Source: Bacillota bacterium (GTDB lineage Bacteria; Bacillota; Clostridia; Christensenellales; Pumilibacteraceae). From it: a DNA stretch of 64,000 nt. Position 1 is the stretch's first letter. Each line of letters begins with the position of its first letter. The translations under genes were made by a program, and so were the position numbers. The notes under the pieces were generated by a model. The model saw only the letters and a program-made list of their open reading frames with translations, ran no database searches and was not told the DNA's origin. The DNA is taken from NCBI GenBank assembly GCA_009777485.1, contig WRLT01000001.1:1-64000 (forward strand), in the 5' to 3' direction. Of this stretch, positions 24,440 to 32,212 are shown in pieces.

Positions 24440-24960
24440 AATTTTTTACATGAATTATTTCTTTCCACCCCGTCTGATTAGGGGTATAAACTTTTCTTTC
24501 CACCCCGCCCCTAACGGGGCACCCCTCAAGAGGGGAATTTTTTAGCGGTTTATTTTTACAAAGTCAATCGCTGAGGGGGATTTTTTACGGCTGTTTTATA
24601 ATTATATTACAAACTCTATTTATGAACTTATAGCTTTAATTGTGTTTTGGTTACTTTTTCAAAAAGTAACGAGTTGCGGGGGATTGTTAAGGGGGACACA
24701 ACCGAAAGTGTCCCCCTAACCGCCCTTTTTTGTTACTTTTTTGGGGCGTTCCAAAAAAGTAAATTACTCTTTCCACCCCGTCAGGCTTGCGCCTGCCACC
24801 CCTCAAGAGGGGAATTTTTCTAATGCTATAAGTATTTAACAACACATGTTTGTAAATGTATTTTAAATTAAATAACAAAGAATGAGGCTATAATAATAAC
24901 CGAAGAAAAATTCCCCTCTTGAGGGGTGGCAACGAAGTTGACGGGGTGGAAAGAAAATAC
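24440..24960. repeat. Repeat-rich non-coding stretch
   Basis: Within the 800-bp gap before gdhA there are three copies of a unit of the form TTTCCACCCCGTC-N(8-14)-CCACCCCTCAAGAGGGGAA: 24495-24543, 24769-24819, and an inverted one at 24905-24955, plus a partial at 24470-24490. Between them lie hairpins of other sequence: GTTACTTTTTC/AAAAAGTAAC (24650-24670), GGGGGACAC/GTGTCCCCC (24691-24716) and GTTACTTTTTT/AAAAAAGTAA (24732-24762). No credible gene is present; a 63-codon minus-strand frame here is made of these repeats. Confidence 0.8.
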
Positions 24961-25042
24961 TTTTTTAACAGCGTAAAGTTTAAGTATTAACAGACAATAA
25001 TTTTTTTAAGAAACATACCTTCTTAAAATCCTTAAATTTTGG

Positions 25043-25071
25043 TTGACTTTTATTGCGGATTTTATTACAAT
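25043..25071 (+). promoter_or_regulatory. gdhA promoter
   Basis: TTGACT (25043-25048), 17 bp, TACAAT (25066-25071). Confidence 0.7.
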
Positions 25072-25132
25072 GGGTGTGTTGGTGTCGAAACTAAGAAAAA
25101 TTCGGCACTTTTATTACAAATAGGAGTTTACT

Positions 25133-26419
25133 ATGGCAAAATCTGATTACAACGCTTATGAAAACGCGCAGGCACAATTTGACAAGGTTGCCGAATACTT
25201 AAAGCTAGACAGCGGTATGCGCGAATTTTTGCGTCAACCGATGAAAGAACTGCATTTTACTATCCCTGTTAAAATGGATAACGGTACTACTAAGGTTTTT
25301 AAGGCGTACCGCAGCCGCCACAACGATGCGCGCGGCCCTGCTAAGGGCGGCTTACGCTTTCATCCGGACGAAACCGCCGACGACGTGCGCGCGCTTTCGA
25401 TGTGGATGACGTGGAAATGCGCAACGGTAGATATTCCGTTGGGCGGCGGCAAGGGCGGCATTGTATGCGACCCGCGCACAATGAGTCTTGCCGAACAAGA
25501 ACGCATGTGTCGCGGCTATGTACGCGGACTGTTTAAAGAAGTGGGGCCTAATTCGGACGTTCCCGCCCCCGATGTTATGAGTAACAATCAGCACATGCTT
25601 TGGATGTTAGACGAATACGAAACGATTGCGGGCGCGCGCTACCCCGGCATGATTACGGGCAAGCCCGTAGGTATGGGCGGCAGCTTAGGGCGCACGGAGG
25701 CTACGGGGTACGGCGTAATTTACACCCTTAAAGCCTACGCGGCGGCCGAAAAAATTAATTTAGCCAAAACTACCGCCAGTATTCAGGGCTTTGGAAACGT
25801 AGCCGAATACGCCGCCAGAATGTATTCCGAATTAGGCGGCACAATAAAATGCGTTTCTTGCTGGGATGCGGCAGACAATAAAGCCTATACCTTTAAAAAA
25901 GAGGACGGCTGCAATATTGCCGAATTAGTTTCTATTAAGGACACTTTTGGCAGTATAGATAAGACAAAAGCGCAAAAGCTAGGCTATCAAATTATAGACG
26001 GCGATGCGTGGCTGAAAGAGGAAGTTGATATACTAATCCCCTCTGCTTTGGGCAACCAAATTACGCCTAAAAATGTTGCGGATATTTCTAAAAAGGTTAA
26101 AATAATTTGTGAGGGCGCAAACGGCCCTACTACGCCCGATGCAGACCCTTTGCTGCAAAAGCGCGGAATATTTATGATTCCCGACTTTTTATGTAACGCA
26201 GGCGGCGTAACGTGCAGTTATTTTGAACAAGTGCAATGCAACATGAATTATTTTTGGGATAAGCAAGAGGTGCTTAACAAGCTAGAATACGCTATGACCA
26301 AAGCGTTTACCGCCGTGCATGAATTAGCCAAAGAGAAAAAGCTGTATATGCGCGACGCGGCTTATGTAATTGCTATCAACCGCGTAGCAGAGGCCGTTAA
26401 AAAACGCGGATGGGTATAA
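25133..26419 (+). CDS. gdhA: Glutamate dehydrogenase (Glu/Leu/Phe/Val family)
   Basis: 428 aa, close to the 420-430 aa hexameric type. It interconverts glutamate and 2-oxoglutarate plus ammonia. The substrate domain has KGGLRFHPDE, PLGGGKGGIVCDP with the catalytic lysine, and DVPAPDVMSN with the catalytic aspartate. The nucleotide domain has IQGFGNVAEYAA, a GxGNxA Rossmann motif. AATAGGAG precedes the ATG and a terminator follows, so it is monocistronic. Coenzyme preference (NAD or NADP) cannot be set by eye. Confidence 0.95.
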   Translation: MAKSDYNAYENAQAQFDKVAEYLKLDSGMREFLRQPMKELHFTIPVKMDNGTTKVFKAYRSRHNDARGPAKGGLRFHPDETADDVRALSMWMTWKCATVDIPLGGGKGGIVCDPRTMSLAEQERMCRGYVRGLFKEVGPNSDVPAPDVMSNNQHMLWMLDEYETIAGARYPGMITGKPVGMGGSLGRTEATGYGVIYTLKAYAAAEKINLAKTTASIQGFGNVAEYAARMYSELGGTIKCVSCWDAADNKAYTFKKEDGCNIAELVSIKDTFGSIDKTKAQKLGYQIIDGDAWLKEEVDILIPSALGNQITPKNVADISKKVKIICEGANGPTTPDADPLLQKRGIFMIPDFLCNAGGVTCSYFEQVQCNMNYFWDKQEVLNKLEYAMTKAFTAVHELAKEKKLYMRDAAYVIAINRVAEAVKKRGWV

Positions 26420-26423
26420 TAAA

Positions 26424-26455
26424 AAAGAAAGGGCTGTATGCCCTTTCTTTTTTTA
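26424..26455 (+). terminator. gdhA terminator
   Basis: AAAGAAAGGGC, a 5-nt loop, GCCCTTTCTTTTTTT. Confidence 0.9.
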
Positions 26456-26496
26456 ACTGACAATTGACGACTGACAACTGTCAGTATTTAATCTAC

Positions 26497-27123
26497 TTAC
26501 TTATCCCCTATTTCGGGCAAGTACGTTAGCGGGTTTACCAGTTTTCCGTTTAGGCGCGTTTCTAAATACAGATGCGAACCCTCACTGCGGCGGCGCGGCA
26601 GTACAGACGCAACCGTACCTATGGAATCGCCCGCCTCTATGGTATCGCCTTCCTCTACGCGGATATCCGCCGCTAAGCCCTTATAGGTAGACTCTAAGCC
26701 TCCCGCATGCCGTATGACCACTACGCCCGCATCTAGCTGCGTGTGCTGTACCGATACTACCGTTCCGTCGGATATTGCCACAACAGACGCGCCTTCTTCG
26801 GCTAAAAAGTCCATGCCGTTATGCGTGCGCCATTGATTCATAGACGAATTGTACACCAGTCTATCCAGTACGGCCGTTCTGCCCAGCGAAAAATCGTCCG
26901 CCGCCATCGGCAGTACAAAGCTAGGGCCAGGTACGGGTACTTCTATTTGCGTGCCGTCGTCGGGCGGCGTATGCAAGGGCACTTCATCTTTGCCCAGTGT
27001 AAGGCTAAGCGTAATTACCAACGCTACCGCAACCAGTGTAGCGGTTAAAACTATCGAATATAATATGGCCCGTTTGCTTTTTCTGCCCTTTTTGTCCTTT
27101 GCTTGCGATTGATACGTTCTCAT
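26497..27123 (-). CDS. LytM (M23) domain membrane protein, SpoIIQ-like
   Basis: 208 aa. A basic cytosolic start is followed by one membrane helix (ILYSIVLTATLVAVALVITL). The LytM domain covers residues 100-200: THNGMDFLAEEGASVVA supplies the first His and Asp of the zinc site, and GSHLYLETRLNGKLVNPL replaces the usual HxH with HLY, so the site is incomplete. Size, topology and a degenerate LytM domain fit SpoIIQ, the forespore protein that joins SpoIIIAH across the septum. A plain wall hydrolase relative is the alternative. GGAGGT precedes the ATG. Confidence 0.8.
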   Translation of the reverse strand: MRTYQSQAKDKKGRKSKRAILYSIVLTATLVAVALVITLSLTLGKDEVPLHTPPDDGTQIEVPVPGPSFVLPMAADDFSLGRTAVLDRLVYNSSMNQWRTHNGMDFLAEEGASVVAISDGTVVSVQHTQLDAGVVVIRHAGGLESTYKGLAADIRVEEGDTIEAGDSIGTVASVLPRRRSEGSHLYLETRLNGKLVNPLTYLPEIGDK

Positions 27124-27195
27124 GTTGTAAAACCTCCGTGCAAAAGATAATACCCCTATTTGCAGGGTTTATACATGAGGAGATAAAATTTTTTA

Positions 27196-27290
27196 GTAAT
27201 GGAGAATGGAAAATGGAGAATGGAGAATTTCGGGCTATGAAATTTAAATAACAGCGATTTCTATTTTAATATGTTTTTAATGCGTTTTTA
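27196..27290. repeat. GGAGAATGGA satellite joined to an AATTTCGGGCTATG core
   Basis: Units of ATGGAGAATGG lead into AATTTCGGGCTATGAAATT and an AT-rich tail with TAAATAACAGCGAT. The tail resembles the core of the element at 52487-52582, which has a different satellite. Confidence 0.65.
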
Positions 27291-27302
27291 ATTGAATAGG
27301 CG

Positions 27303-27330
27303 TTGACAATTTGGTTAAGCATGGTATAAT
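27303..27330 (+). promoter_or_regulatory. Promoter of the 27337 gene (predicts leaderless mRNA)
   Basis: TTGACA (27303-27308), 16 bp, TATAAT (27325-27330), only 6 nt before the ATG at 27337. Confidence 0.8.
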
Positions 27331-27336
27331 AAGATT

Positions 27337-27864
27337 ATGGAAACGATTGGAAAAAAAGGCGGCAGCGGCATAATTTTAATGATTTCGGGCGGTATCGTTT
27401 TACTGCCCGGGTTGGTTTTTGTTTCGCTTATCCCGATTATATTCGGTTTGCCGCTTAACCCGAACAACGCAATCGCGGCGGTTTTTGCGCCGTATACTAT
27501 TTGGTCGTGGACGTTGGCGATTGTATCGCTTTTAATGCTTTTATGCGGCGGTTCGTCGGTAATAGGCGGCTTTATCTTGTTTTTAACGCCCGGCAAATTG
27601 GTGCTTGTAACCGAAAACGAAATTTTACTTAACGGCATCTTGCGCCGCAAAATTGCAATTCCGTTTGCCCAAGTTACGCGTATTCGCGGAAAAGAGGCGT
27701 CCGCAGGATTATCAAACAAGAAAAAAACGCACGGCGTACTATTAATTGATACGCACGAAAAAACATATAAGCGCGGGTCGGTGCGCCATGTGCGCGATGT
27801 TTCGGACGAATTAAACGCAAGGCTAGTTTCTCACGCACGCATCCACGGCGGACCGAAGGCTTAA
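27337..27864 (+). CDS. Two-helix membrane protein with PH-like domain
   Basis: 175 aa. There are two long hydrophobic helices at about 10-38 and 52-85. A soluble part follows with a bacterial PH-like pattern: LVLVTENEILLNGILRRKIAIPFAQVTRI, in which a strand-turn-strand is followed by an arginine-rich loop. The function is unknown. A similar layout is found at 45974-46549. The ATG lies 6 nt after the -10 box, so there is no room for a ribosome site. Confidence 0.7.
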   Translation: METIGKKGGSGIILMISGGIVLLPGLVFVSLIPIIFGLPLNPNNAIAAVFAPYTIWSWTLAIVSLLMLLCGGSSVIGGFILFLTPGKLVLVTENEILLNGILRRKIAIPFAQVTRIRGKEASAGLSNKKKTHGVLLIDTHEKTYKRGSVRHVRDVSDELNARLVSHARIHGGPKA

Positions 27865-27904
27865 AAAAACAAATGCGTATCAACTGATACGCATTTGTTT
27901 TTTT
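27863..27904 (+). terminator. Terminator after the 27337 gene
   Basis: AACAAATGCGTATCA, a 2-nt loop, TGATACGCATTTGTTTTTTT. Confidence 0.9.
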
Positions 27905-27906
27905 AA

Positions 27907-28040
27907 TGAAGACGCAAACAAGTTTGCTTGTGAAGACGGCTGCGCCTTGTGAGTGAAGTGCCCAAAAACCGACCGCAATGCGAACTTGTTCGCACTTCAT
28001 GCGCGAAGCGCACTTCATACTTTCATGCGAAGCACTTCAT
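27907..28040. repeat. CACTTCAT repeat cluster with small hairpins
   Basis: Units of CACTTCAT alternate with short palindromes of varied sequence: TGCGAACTTGTTCGCA, TGCGCGAAGCGCA and TGCGAAGCA, ending at the dnaB hairpin. The spacers differ while each stays self-complementary. Confidence 0.65.
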
Positions 28041-28080
28041 TAGCGGATAAATTACGCGTTTCCGCGTAATTTATCCGCTA
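28041..28080 (-). terminator. Long perfect hairpin that includes the dnaB stop codon
   Basis: TAGCGGATAAATTACGCG (28041-28058), loop of 4, and its exact complement (28063-28080). The dnaB stop TAG is the outermost base triplet of the arm. There is no T run, so it may act as an end-stabilising or U-less terminator hairpin. Confidence 0.6.
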
Positions 28081-29607
28081 CCAAATGTCGTCGTCTTTAT
28101 CGGGCATTGGCGTGTTTAAAATTTCTTTAACCGAACGAATTGCGACAGGCTCTTCCGCGCTGTCCGACATGGTGAAAGACCCGCCCGCTGTTTCGGGCGG
28201 TGCGCTGCGCGGCGCGTATTCTAAATCCTTAAAGGTTACGGTTTCGCCGTGCCATAGTACATCTACCGTGCCTAGCTCGCCGTTGCGGTGCTTAGCGATT
28301 ATCAGCTGTACCTTGTTGCGCGTTTCGGGGTCTACGTTGGGGTCGTCGGGCGCGTGCTTGCGGTGAATAAATACTATAACGTCTGCGTCTTGTTCGATTG
28401 CGCCCGATTCGCGCAAGTCGGACATTTGCGGTTTTTTATCACCGCTGCGTTTTTCGATTTCGCGCGACATTTGGCTTAATAAGATGATAGGAACGCCTAA
28501 ATCCTTTGCACCCAGCTTTAAGGCGCGTGTGATTTCGGCAACCTCCTGTTGGCGGTTGTCGGTGCGCTTGCCCGCGCTTAACAGCTGCAAATAGTCTATT
28601 AAAACCAAATCTAAGCCCTTTTCGCGCTGTAAGCGGCGGCACTTAGATAAAATTTCGGCGGGTGTGGGCTGCCCTGACGCATCTATGTACATATGCGCAT
28701 TATCTAAGCGCACTTTGGCAGCGTACAAATTTTTCCACTCTTTCGCCGTTAAATCGCCTGAGTTTACGCGCGACATATTTACCCCCGCCTCCGAACACAA
28801 TAGGCGTTTAACAATTTGCTGCGCACTCATTTCTACCGAAAAAACCGCACATTTGTAGGGGTCGGGCTTGTTGGCGGGCGTGCGGCGGTTCGTATCGAAA
28901 ACCGCATGCTGTAAAAAGTTCATACCGATACTGGTTTTACCTTGACCGGGGCGTGCCGCAACTAGGATAAGGTCGGAGGGCTGAAAGCCGTTTAAAATTT
29001 TATCTAAGCGTTTAAAGCCCGTAGGAATACCGCGTGCGGCATCGGGGTTTTTATGTAAAAATTCTATCCGCTGAATAACCTCATTAAGCGGGGCGCGCAG
29101 CTCTAACAGCGAAGAACGCTCGCGCTTTTTGGCGATTGCAAAAATTTCTTCTTCGGCAAAGGCTAAGGCGTTATCGTCTATATCACCCGTAAACGATTTA
29201 TCTATAATACGCTGTCCCGCGTCTATAAGCTTTCTAAGCAATGCGTTTTTTTGTACGATTGCGCTGTAATGGCCGTAGTTTGCCGCCGACGGAACGGCAT
29301 TAGAAAGCGTGGTAAGGTACGATAAACCGCCTGCCGCCTCTAACCTGCCCAAAGCCTCTAATTCGGTTACCAGTGTAACAATGTCTACGGGCTTATTTTT
29401 AGAAAAAATTTGCTGCATAGCCGCCAAAATGTCGCGGTTTTGCGGCGCGTAAAAATCATCTGATTTTAAATCGTTCAGTATGCTTACCGCCGCGCCCTCG
29501 TCTATCATAACGCAGCCTAAAACCGCCTGCTCGGCCTCTAAGCTGTGCGGCGGAATGCGGGCGGCTAAATTGGGATGGTTTTCTTTTTTGTCTATTTTGG
29601 GCGGCAT
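28078..29607 (-). CDS. dnaB: Replicative DNA helicase
   Basis: 509 aa, slightly longer than usual because of a C-terminal acidic tail (PMPDKDDDIW). It unwinds DNA at the replication fork as a hexamer. The N-terminal domain (IPPHSLEAEQAVLGCVMID) and the RecA-like C-terminal domain are complete: Walker A ARPGQGKTSIGMNF, Walker B LDLVLIDYLQLLS, then LSQMSREIEKR, the arginine finger region and ESGAIEQDADV. It has its own promoter 6 nt ahead of the ATG. The tail locus begins upstream of it on the same strand. Confidence 0.96.
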   Translation of the reverse strand: MPPKIDKKENHPNLAARIPPHSLEAEQAVLGCVMIDEGAAVSILNDLKSDDFYAPQNRDILAAMQQIFSKNKPVDIVTLVTELEALGRLEAAGGLSYLTTLSNAVPSAANYGHYSAIVQKNALLRKLIDAGQRIIDKSFTGDIDDNALAFAEEEIFAIAKKRERSSLLELRAPLNEVIQRIEFLHKNPDAARGIPTGFKRLDKILNGFQPSDLILVAARPGQGKTSIGMNFLQHAVFDTNRRTPANKPDPYKCAVFSVEMSAQQIVKRLLCSEAGVNMSRVNSGDLTAKEWKNLYAAKVRLDNAHMYIDASGQPTPAEILSKCRRLQREKGLDLVLIDYLQLLSAGKRTDNRQQEVAEITRALKLGAKDLGVPIILLSQMSREIEKRSGDKKPQMSDLRESGAIEQDADVIVFIHRKHAPDDPNVDPETRNKVQLIIAKHRNGELGTVDVLWHGETVTFKDLEYAPRSAPPETAGGSFTMSDSAEEPVAIRSVKEILNTPMPDKDDDIW

Positions 29608-29613
29608 GGTACT

Positions 29614-29642
29614 ATCGTATCATAAATACGAAAAATTGGCAA
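29614..29642 (-). promoter_or_regulatory. dnaB promoter (predicts leaderless mRNA)
   Basis: Minus strand TTGCCA (29642-29637), 17 bp, TACGAT (29619-29614), then 6 nt to the ATG. Confidence 0.6.
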
Positions 29643-29666
29643 GGATTTTAGAGAGGAGATTTTTTA

Positions 29667-30923
29667 TTAGCACCATTGCCCGCTAAGCCAGTCGGCACGA
29701 TTAAACAGCCAATCCCGCAAACATTCGGCGTCCTTTTTCCAATCGGAGGCGGCGGCGTGCGGACACTTCGCGTCCCAAAGGGCGAAATTTTTGCCGAATA
29801 AGTGCTTGTAGGAAGGTTCATTGATATAGCCGTTAAAAAAATCAATTAAAAATGTCTTGATTTTATCGGCCGTTTTCTGCCAGCGGCAGATTACCAATTC
29901 TTTAAATTTAGGCATCGCGTACAAATATGTAATAAATGGGCTAGGATTTTGCGTAGTGCCGTTAATAGTGTAAAAACCTTCGCAACCGCCGTTTACCGCC
30001 CAATCAAAATCCCACGGCGGGCCTGCGTACAATTTTCCGCCGCCGCGCTTTTTGTAAAGATAGCAGCCGCCCGCGCCGTAATCGGTGTTTTTATAAAGCT
30101 CTTGCAAAATTAAATTATCTACAAACGAAGGAACGTCCGCAAGACGGCTAAACGCTTCGTAATCAAGCGCAATTAGCGCGTCCGCTAGCTTTTGTGTTTG
30201 GCCTTTAATGCACTGCACCAAAGCTGCGTACTCAGTCGGGTCTGCACCGCGCGCTGAGGGCGATTTTATTATAAAATATTCTGCATTTTCTTCGTTACCC
30301 TTTATTCCCCGCGGCGATTTTTTTAAGCCCTCTGCTTGAAAGCGCGACTCAGGAGGCGCTCTTTCGGTATGCTCAAACCAAACATAGTTTAACAAATACC
30401 CCGTATCTATATCGCCCGTTTTGCACGAAATGTTGATTTTATGCTTTTCGGGGCGGACTTTTTCGGACAGCGTAAAAACACCGTGATAGCCGTTATTAAC
30501 ATACACCTCTACGGGGCGCGTGCGCACAGAATATTCCATATTAGTAAGCACCGCGCGCGCCAAAGAAAACGCGGAATCACTTTTTAACATACTGCCGTCT
30601 TTATTGTTCCAAACGCCCGCGATTAGGCAAAAATGACGCGAAGCGGGCATATCGAAAAGCTGCAGTTTTTTAATAAATTTAATGCGGTAATTTCGTTTGG
30701 GCGGGTCAGCCCTCCACGAACCGTACCCGCGCCCTTTAAAATGCGCGGGCAAAATATGTACGCCGTGCGTGTCGTGCAGCGTTACGGTGCAAGCTTGATA
30801 GGCTTTTCGCGTTACATCGCTTAATGCAGCCAAAATACCGTCTTTATATAACATGATGCGCAGCGACGGCAGTCGAACCGCCGTGCCGCGACATGTGTTA
30901 AAATTTGCAGAAAGTTTTTCCAT
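29667..30923 (-). CDS. CotH-family protein kinase
   Basis: 418 aa. CotH proteins are atypical kinases that phosphorylate spore coat or surface proteins. Visible motifs: FKGRGYGSWRADPPKRNYRIKF (the nucleotide-binding arginine/lysine region), GVFTLSEKV, and the C-terminal GPPWDFDWAVNG with the DFD metal motif. There is no signal peptide, unlike many secreted CotH proteins. It follows a GT92 gene by 6 nt, has no ribosome site of its own and is probably translated by coupling. It is last in the tail-locus block, so it may modify the tail fibre or the cell surface rather than a spore coat. Confidence 0.85.
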   Translation of the reverse strand: MEKLSANFNTCRGTAVRLPSLRIMLYKDGILAALSDVTRKAYQACTVTLHDTHGVHILPAHFKGRGYGSWRADPPKRNYRIKFIKKLQLFDMPASRHFCLIAGVWNNKDGSMLKSDSAFSLARAVLTNMEYSVRTRPVEVYVNNGYHGVFTLSEKVRPEKHKINISCKTGDIDTGYLLNYVWFEHTERAPPESRFQAEGLKKSPRGIKGNEENAEYFIIKSPSARGADPTEYAALVQCIKGQTQKLADALIALDYEAFSRLADVPSFVDNLILQELYKNTDYGAGGCYLYKKRGGGKLYAGPPWDFDWAVNGGCEGFYTINGTTQNPSPFITYLYAMPKFKELVICRWQKTADKIKTFLIDFFNGYINEPSYKHLFGKNFALWDAKCPHAAASDWKKDAECLRDWLFNRADWLSGQWC

Positions 30924-30929
30924 AGCATG

Positions 30930-31784
30930 TTACTTGGCAGATACGTCAAATTCCTGAGTCGGATAAACATCCTCACAGCAGCTATCCATTTCGGGATTGT
31001 ATTCAAAAAAGTCGAAGTAATTGCGGGCGTAATACGGATTGCATCTGCCGCGCCGCAGCTTTTCTAGCCACTCTTGATACGATTTTGTAAAATAGTGGTC
31101 TACGCAAATCATACGCGTAGTAGAATTTCCTTTCCACAAATGTCCTTCGTCTACATATTCCTTTTTTTCGTCTACCACGATAAAGCCCTCTATGGGGTGG
31201 CCGTTGTGAATAATCATGTTTTTCATAAGCAGCGGCTGCACAAAAACCTTGCCCATACCGTCGCACGCTTTTGAAAGCGACAGTGTATTAAAGCGTTCTC
31301 TAAGCGGCTGCGCGGTTTTTTCAACATGACCGTTTGCGCCGTACATGTTCCAAACTACAAACACGCCTGCATAGCTTTCGTAGTACTTTAAAAATTCGGG
31401 AACGCTTTGCCCCGTATTCATGCGAACCTGCTCATCTACGTCGATAAAGCCAATCCAGCGGCTTTCCTTGCCGTATTTAGCTAAGCAGTTGTTGTAGGCA
31501 TCTATCTGCGGATTAGGATACGAACCGCGCCAATTAATGACGGTTACCTTGCTCTTGTAATCCTTAGCATGCGCTGCAATAAAATCGGATACGGGCTGCT
31601 TAGACGAATGGTCGTAAATGTAAAAATGTTGAATGCCTTGCTTGATGTGCCATTTAAGCCATTCCTCCAAATACTCGTTTTCGTCGCGGATGATTAAGCA
31701 AAGACTGCAATAATACTTAAAGTCTAAGCTTTTTAACTCTTCCAGTTTTTCTTGTTTGATTTTTTCGATTTCTTTGTTTTCCAT
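30930..31784 (-). CDS. GT92-family glycosyltransferase (first copy)
   Basis: 284 aa. Reads as a GT-A glycosyltransferase of family 92: LCLIIRDENEYLEEWLKWH, IQHFYIYDHSS, WIGFIDVDEQV with the DxD metal motif, and VCDHYFTKSYQEWLEK-like end (VDHYFTKSYQEWLEKLRRG). The N-terminus is a coiled coil of Glu/Lys. There is no membrane segment, so it is cytosolic. It forms an operon with the CotH kinase downstream and the holin and second GT92 gene upstream. The sugar and acceptor are unknown. Confidence 0.88.
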   Translation of the reverse strand: MENKEIEKIKQEKLEELKSLDFKYYCSLCLIIRDENEYLEEWLKWHIKQGIQHFYIYDHSSKQPVSDFIAAHAKDYKSKVTVINWRGSYPNPQIDAYNNCLAKYGKESRWIGFIDVDEQVRMNTGQSVPEFLKYYESYAGVFVVWNMYGANGHVEKTAQPLRERFNTLSLSKACDGMGKVFVQPLLMKNMIIHNGHPIEGFIVVDEKKEYVDEGHLWKGNSTTRMICVDHYFTKSYQEWLEKLRRGRCNPYYARNYFDFFEYNPEMDSCCEDVYPTQEFDVSAK

Positions 31785-31813
31785 ATTAATTTTTTAACTC
31801 CGTTTTTTTGGTT

Positions 31814-32188
31814 TTAATTTTCGGGGGACTGGACGCTTGCGGTAATCGGCGCGATTTGGTCTTTCATGCGCTTATTGACTTCTTTGGTCAGCTTTACCAG
31901 TTCTTCTACCTTACCGCCTACCAGTGCGGCGTTAAAGGGCATGCCCTGCTCTATGGCGTACTGATTGGCTTTGGTCATAACAAATTCTTTTTTTTCTTGT
32001 CCGCTGTATTGGCTGAATGTTTCTGCTTGCTTAATATACGGCAGTACCGCATCACCGATTTTTATGGTATGCTCGGCAAGCCGCTTTTCCTTAACGCTTT
32101 TATAAAACTTAAATATAAACGTAATTGCCGCCGCTAAAAGCCCTACGGCCGTTGCCGTCAGCGATAAAATTACCTCTAATTTTTCCAT
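31814..32188 (-). CDS. Phage-type holin, LLH superfamily
   Basis: 124 aa with one N-terminal membrane helix (VILSLTATAVGLLAAAITFIF) and a long helical tail containing KKEFVMTKANQYAIEQG and VEELVKLTKEVNK, the signature of superfamily-6 (LLH) holins. It would open the membrane to release particles or lysin. In tail-like bacteriocin loci the holin follows the fibre genes, as here. No endolysin gene is adjacent. GGAG precedes the ATG. Confidence 0.8.
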   Translation of the reverse strand: MEKLEVILSLTATAVGLLAAAITFIFKFYKSVKEKRLAEHTIKIGDAVLPYIKQAETFSQYSGQEKKEFVMTKANQYAIEQGMPFNAALVGGKVEELVKLTKEVNKRMKDQIAPITASVQSPEN

Positions 32189-32212
32189 TTGCTTAAACTC
32201 CTTTGATTTAAT

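Noticed and set aside
24687-24878. 63-codon minus-strand frame
   Set aside because: It consists of the dispersed repeats and hairpins.
24440-24960. CRISPR array
   Set aside because: The repeats are in mixed orientation with irregular spacing and palindromic middles; no cas gene is present.
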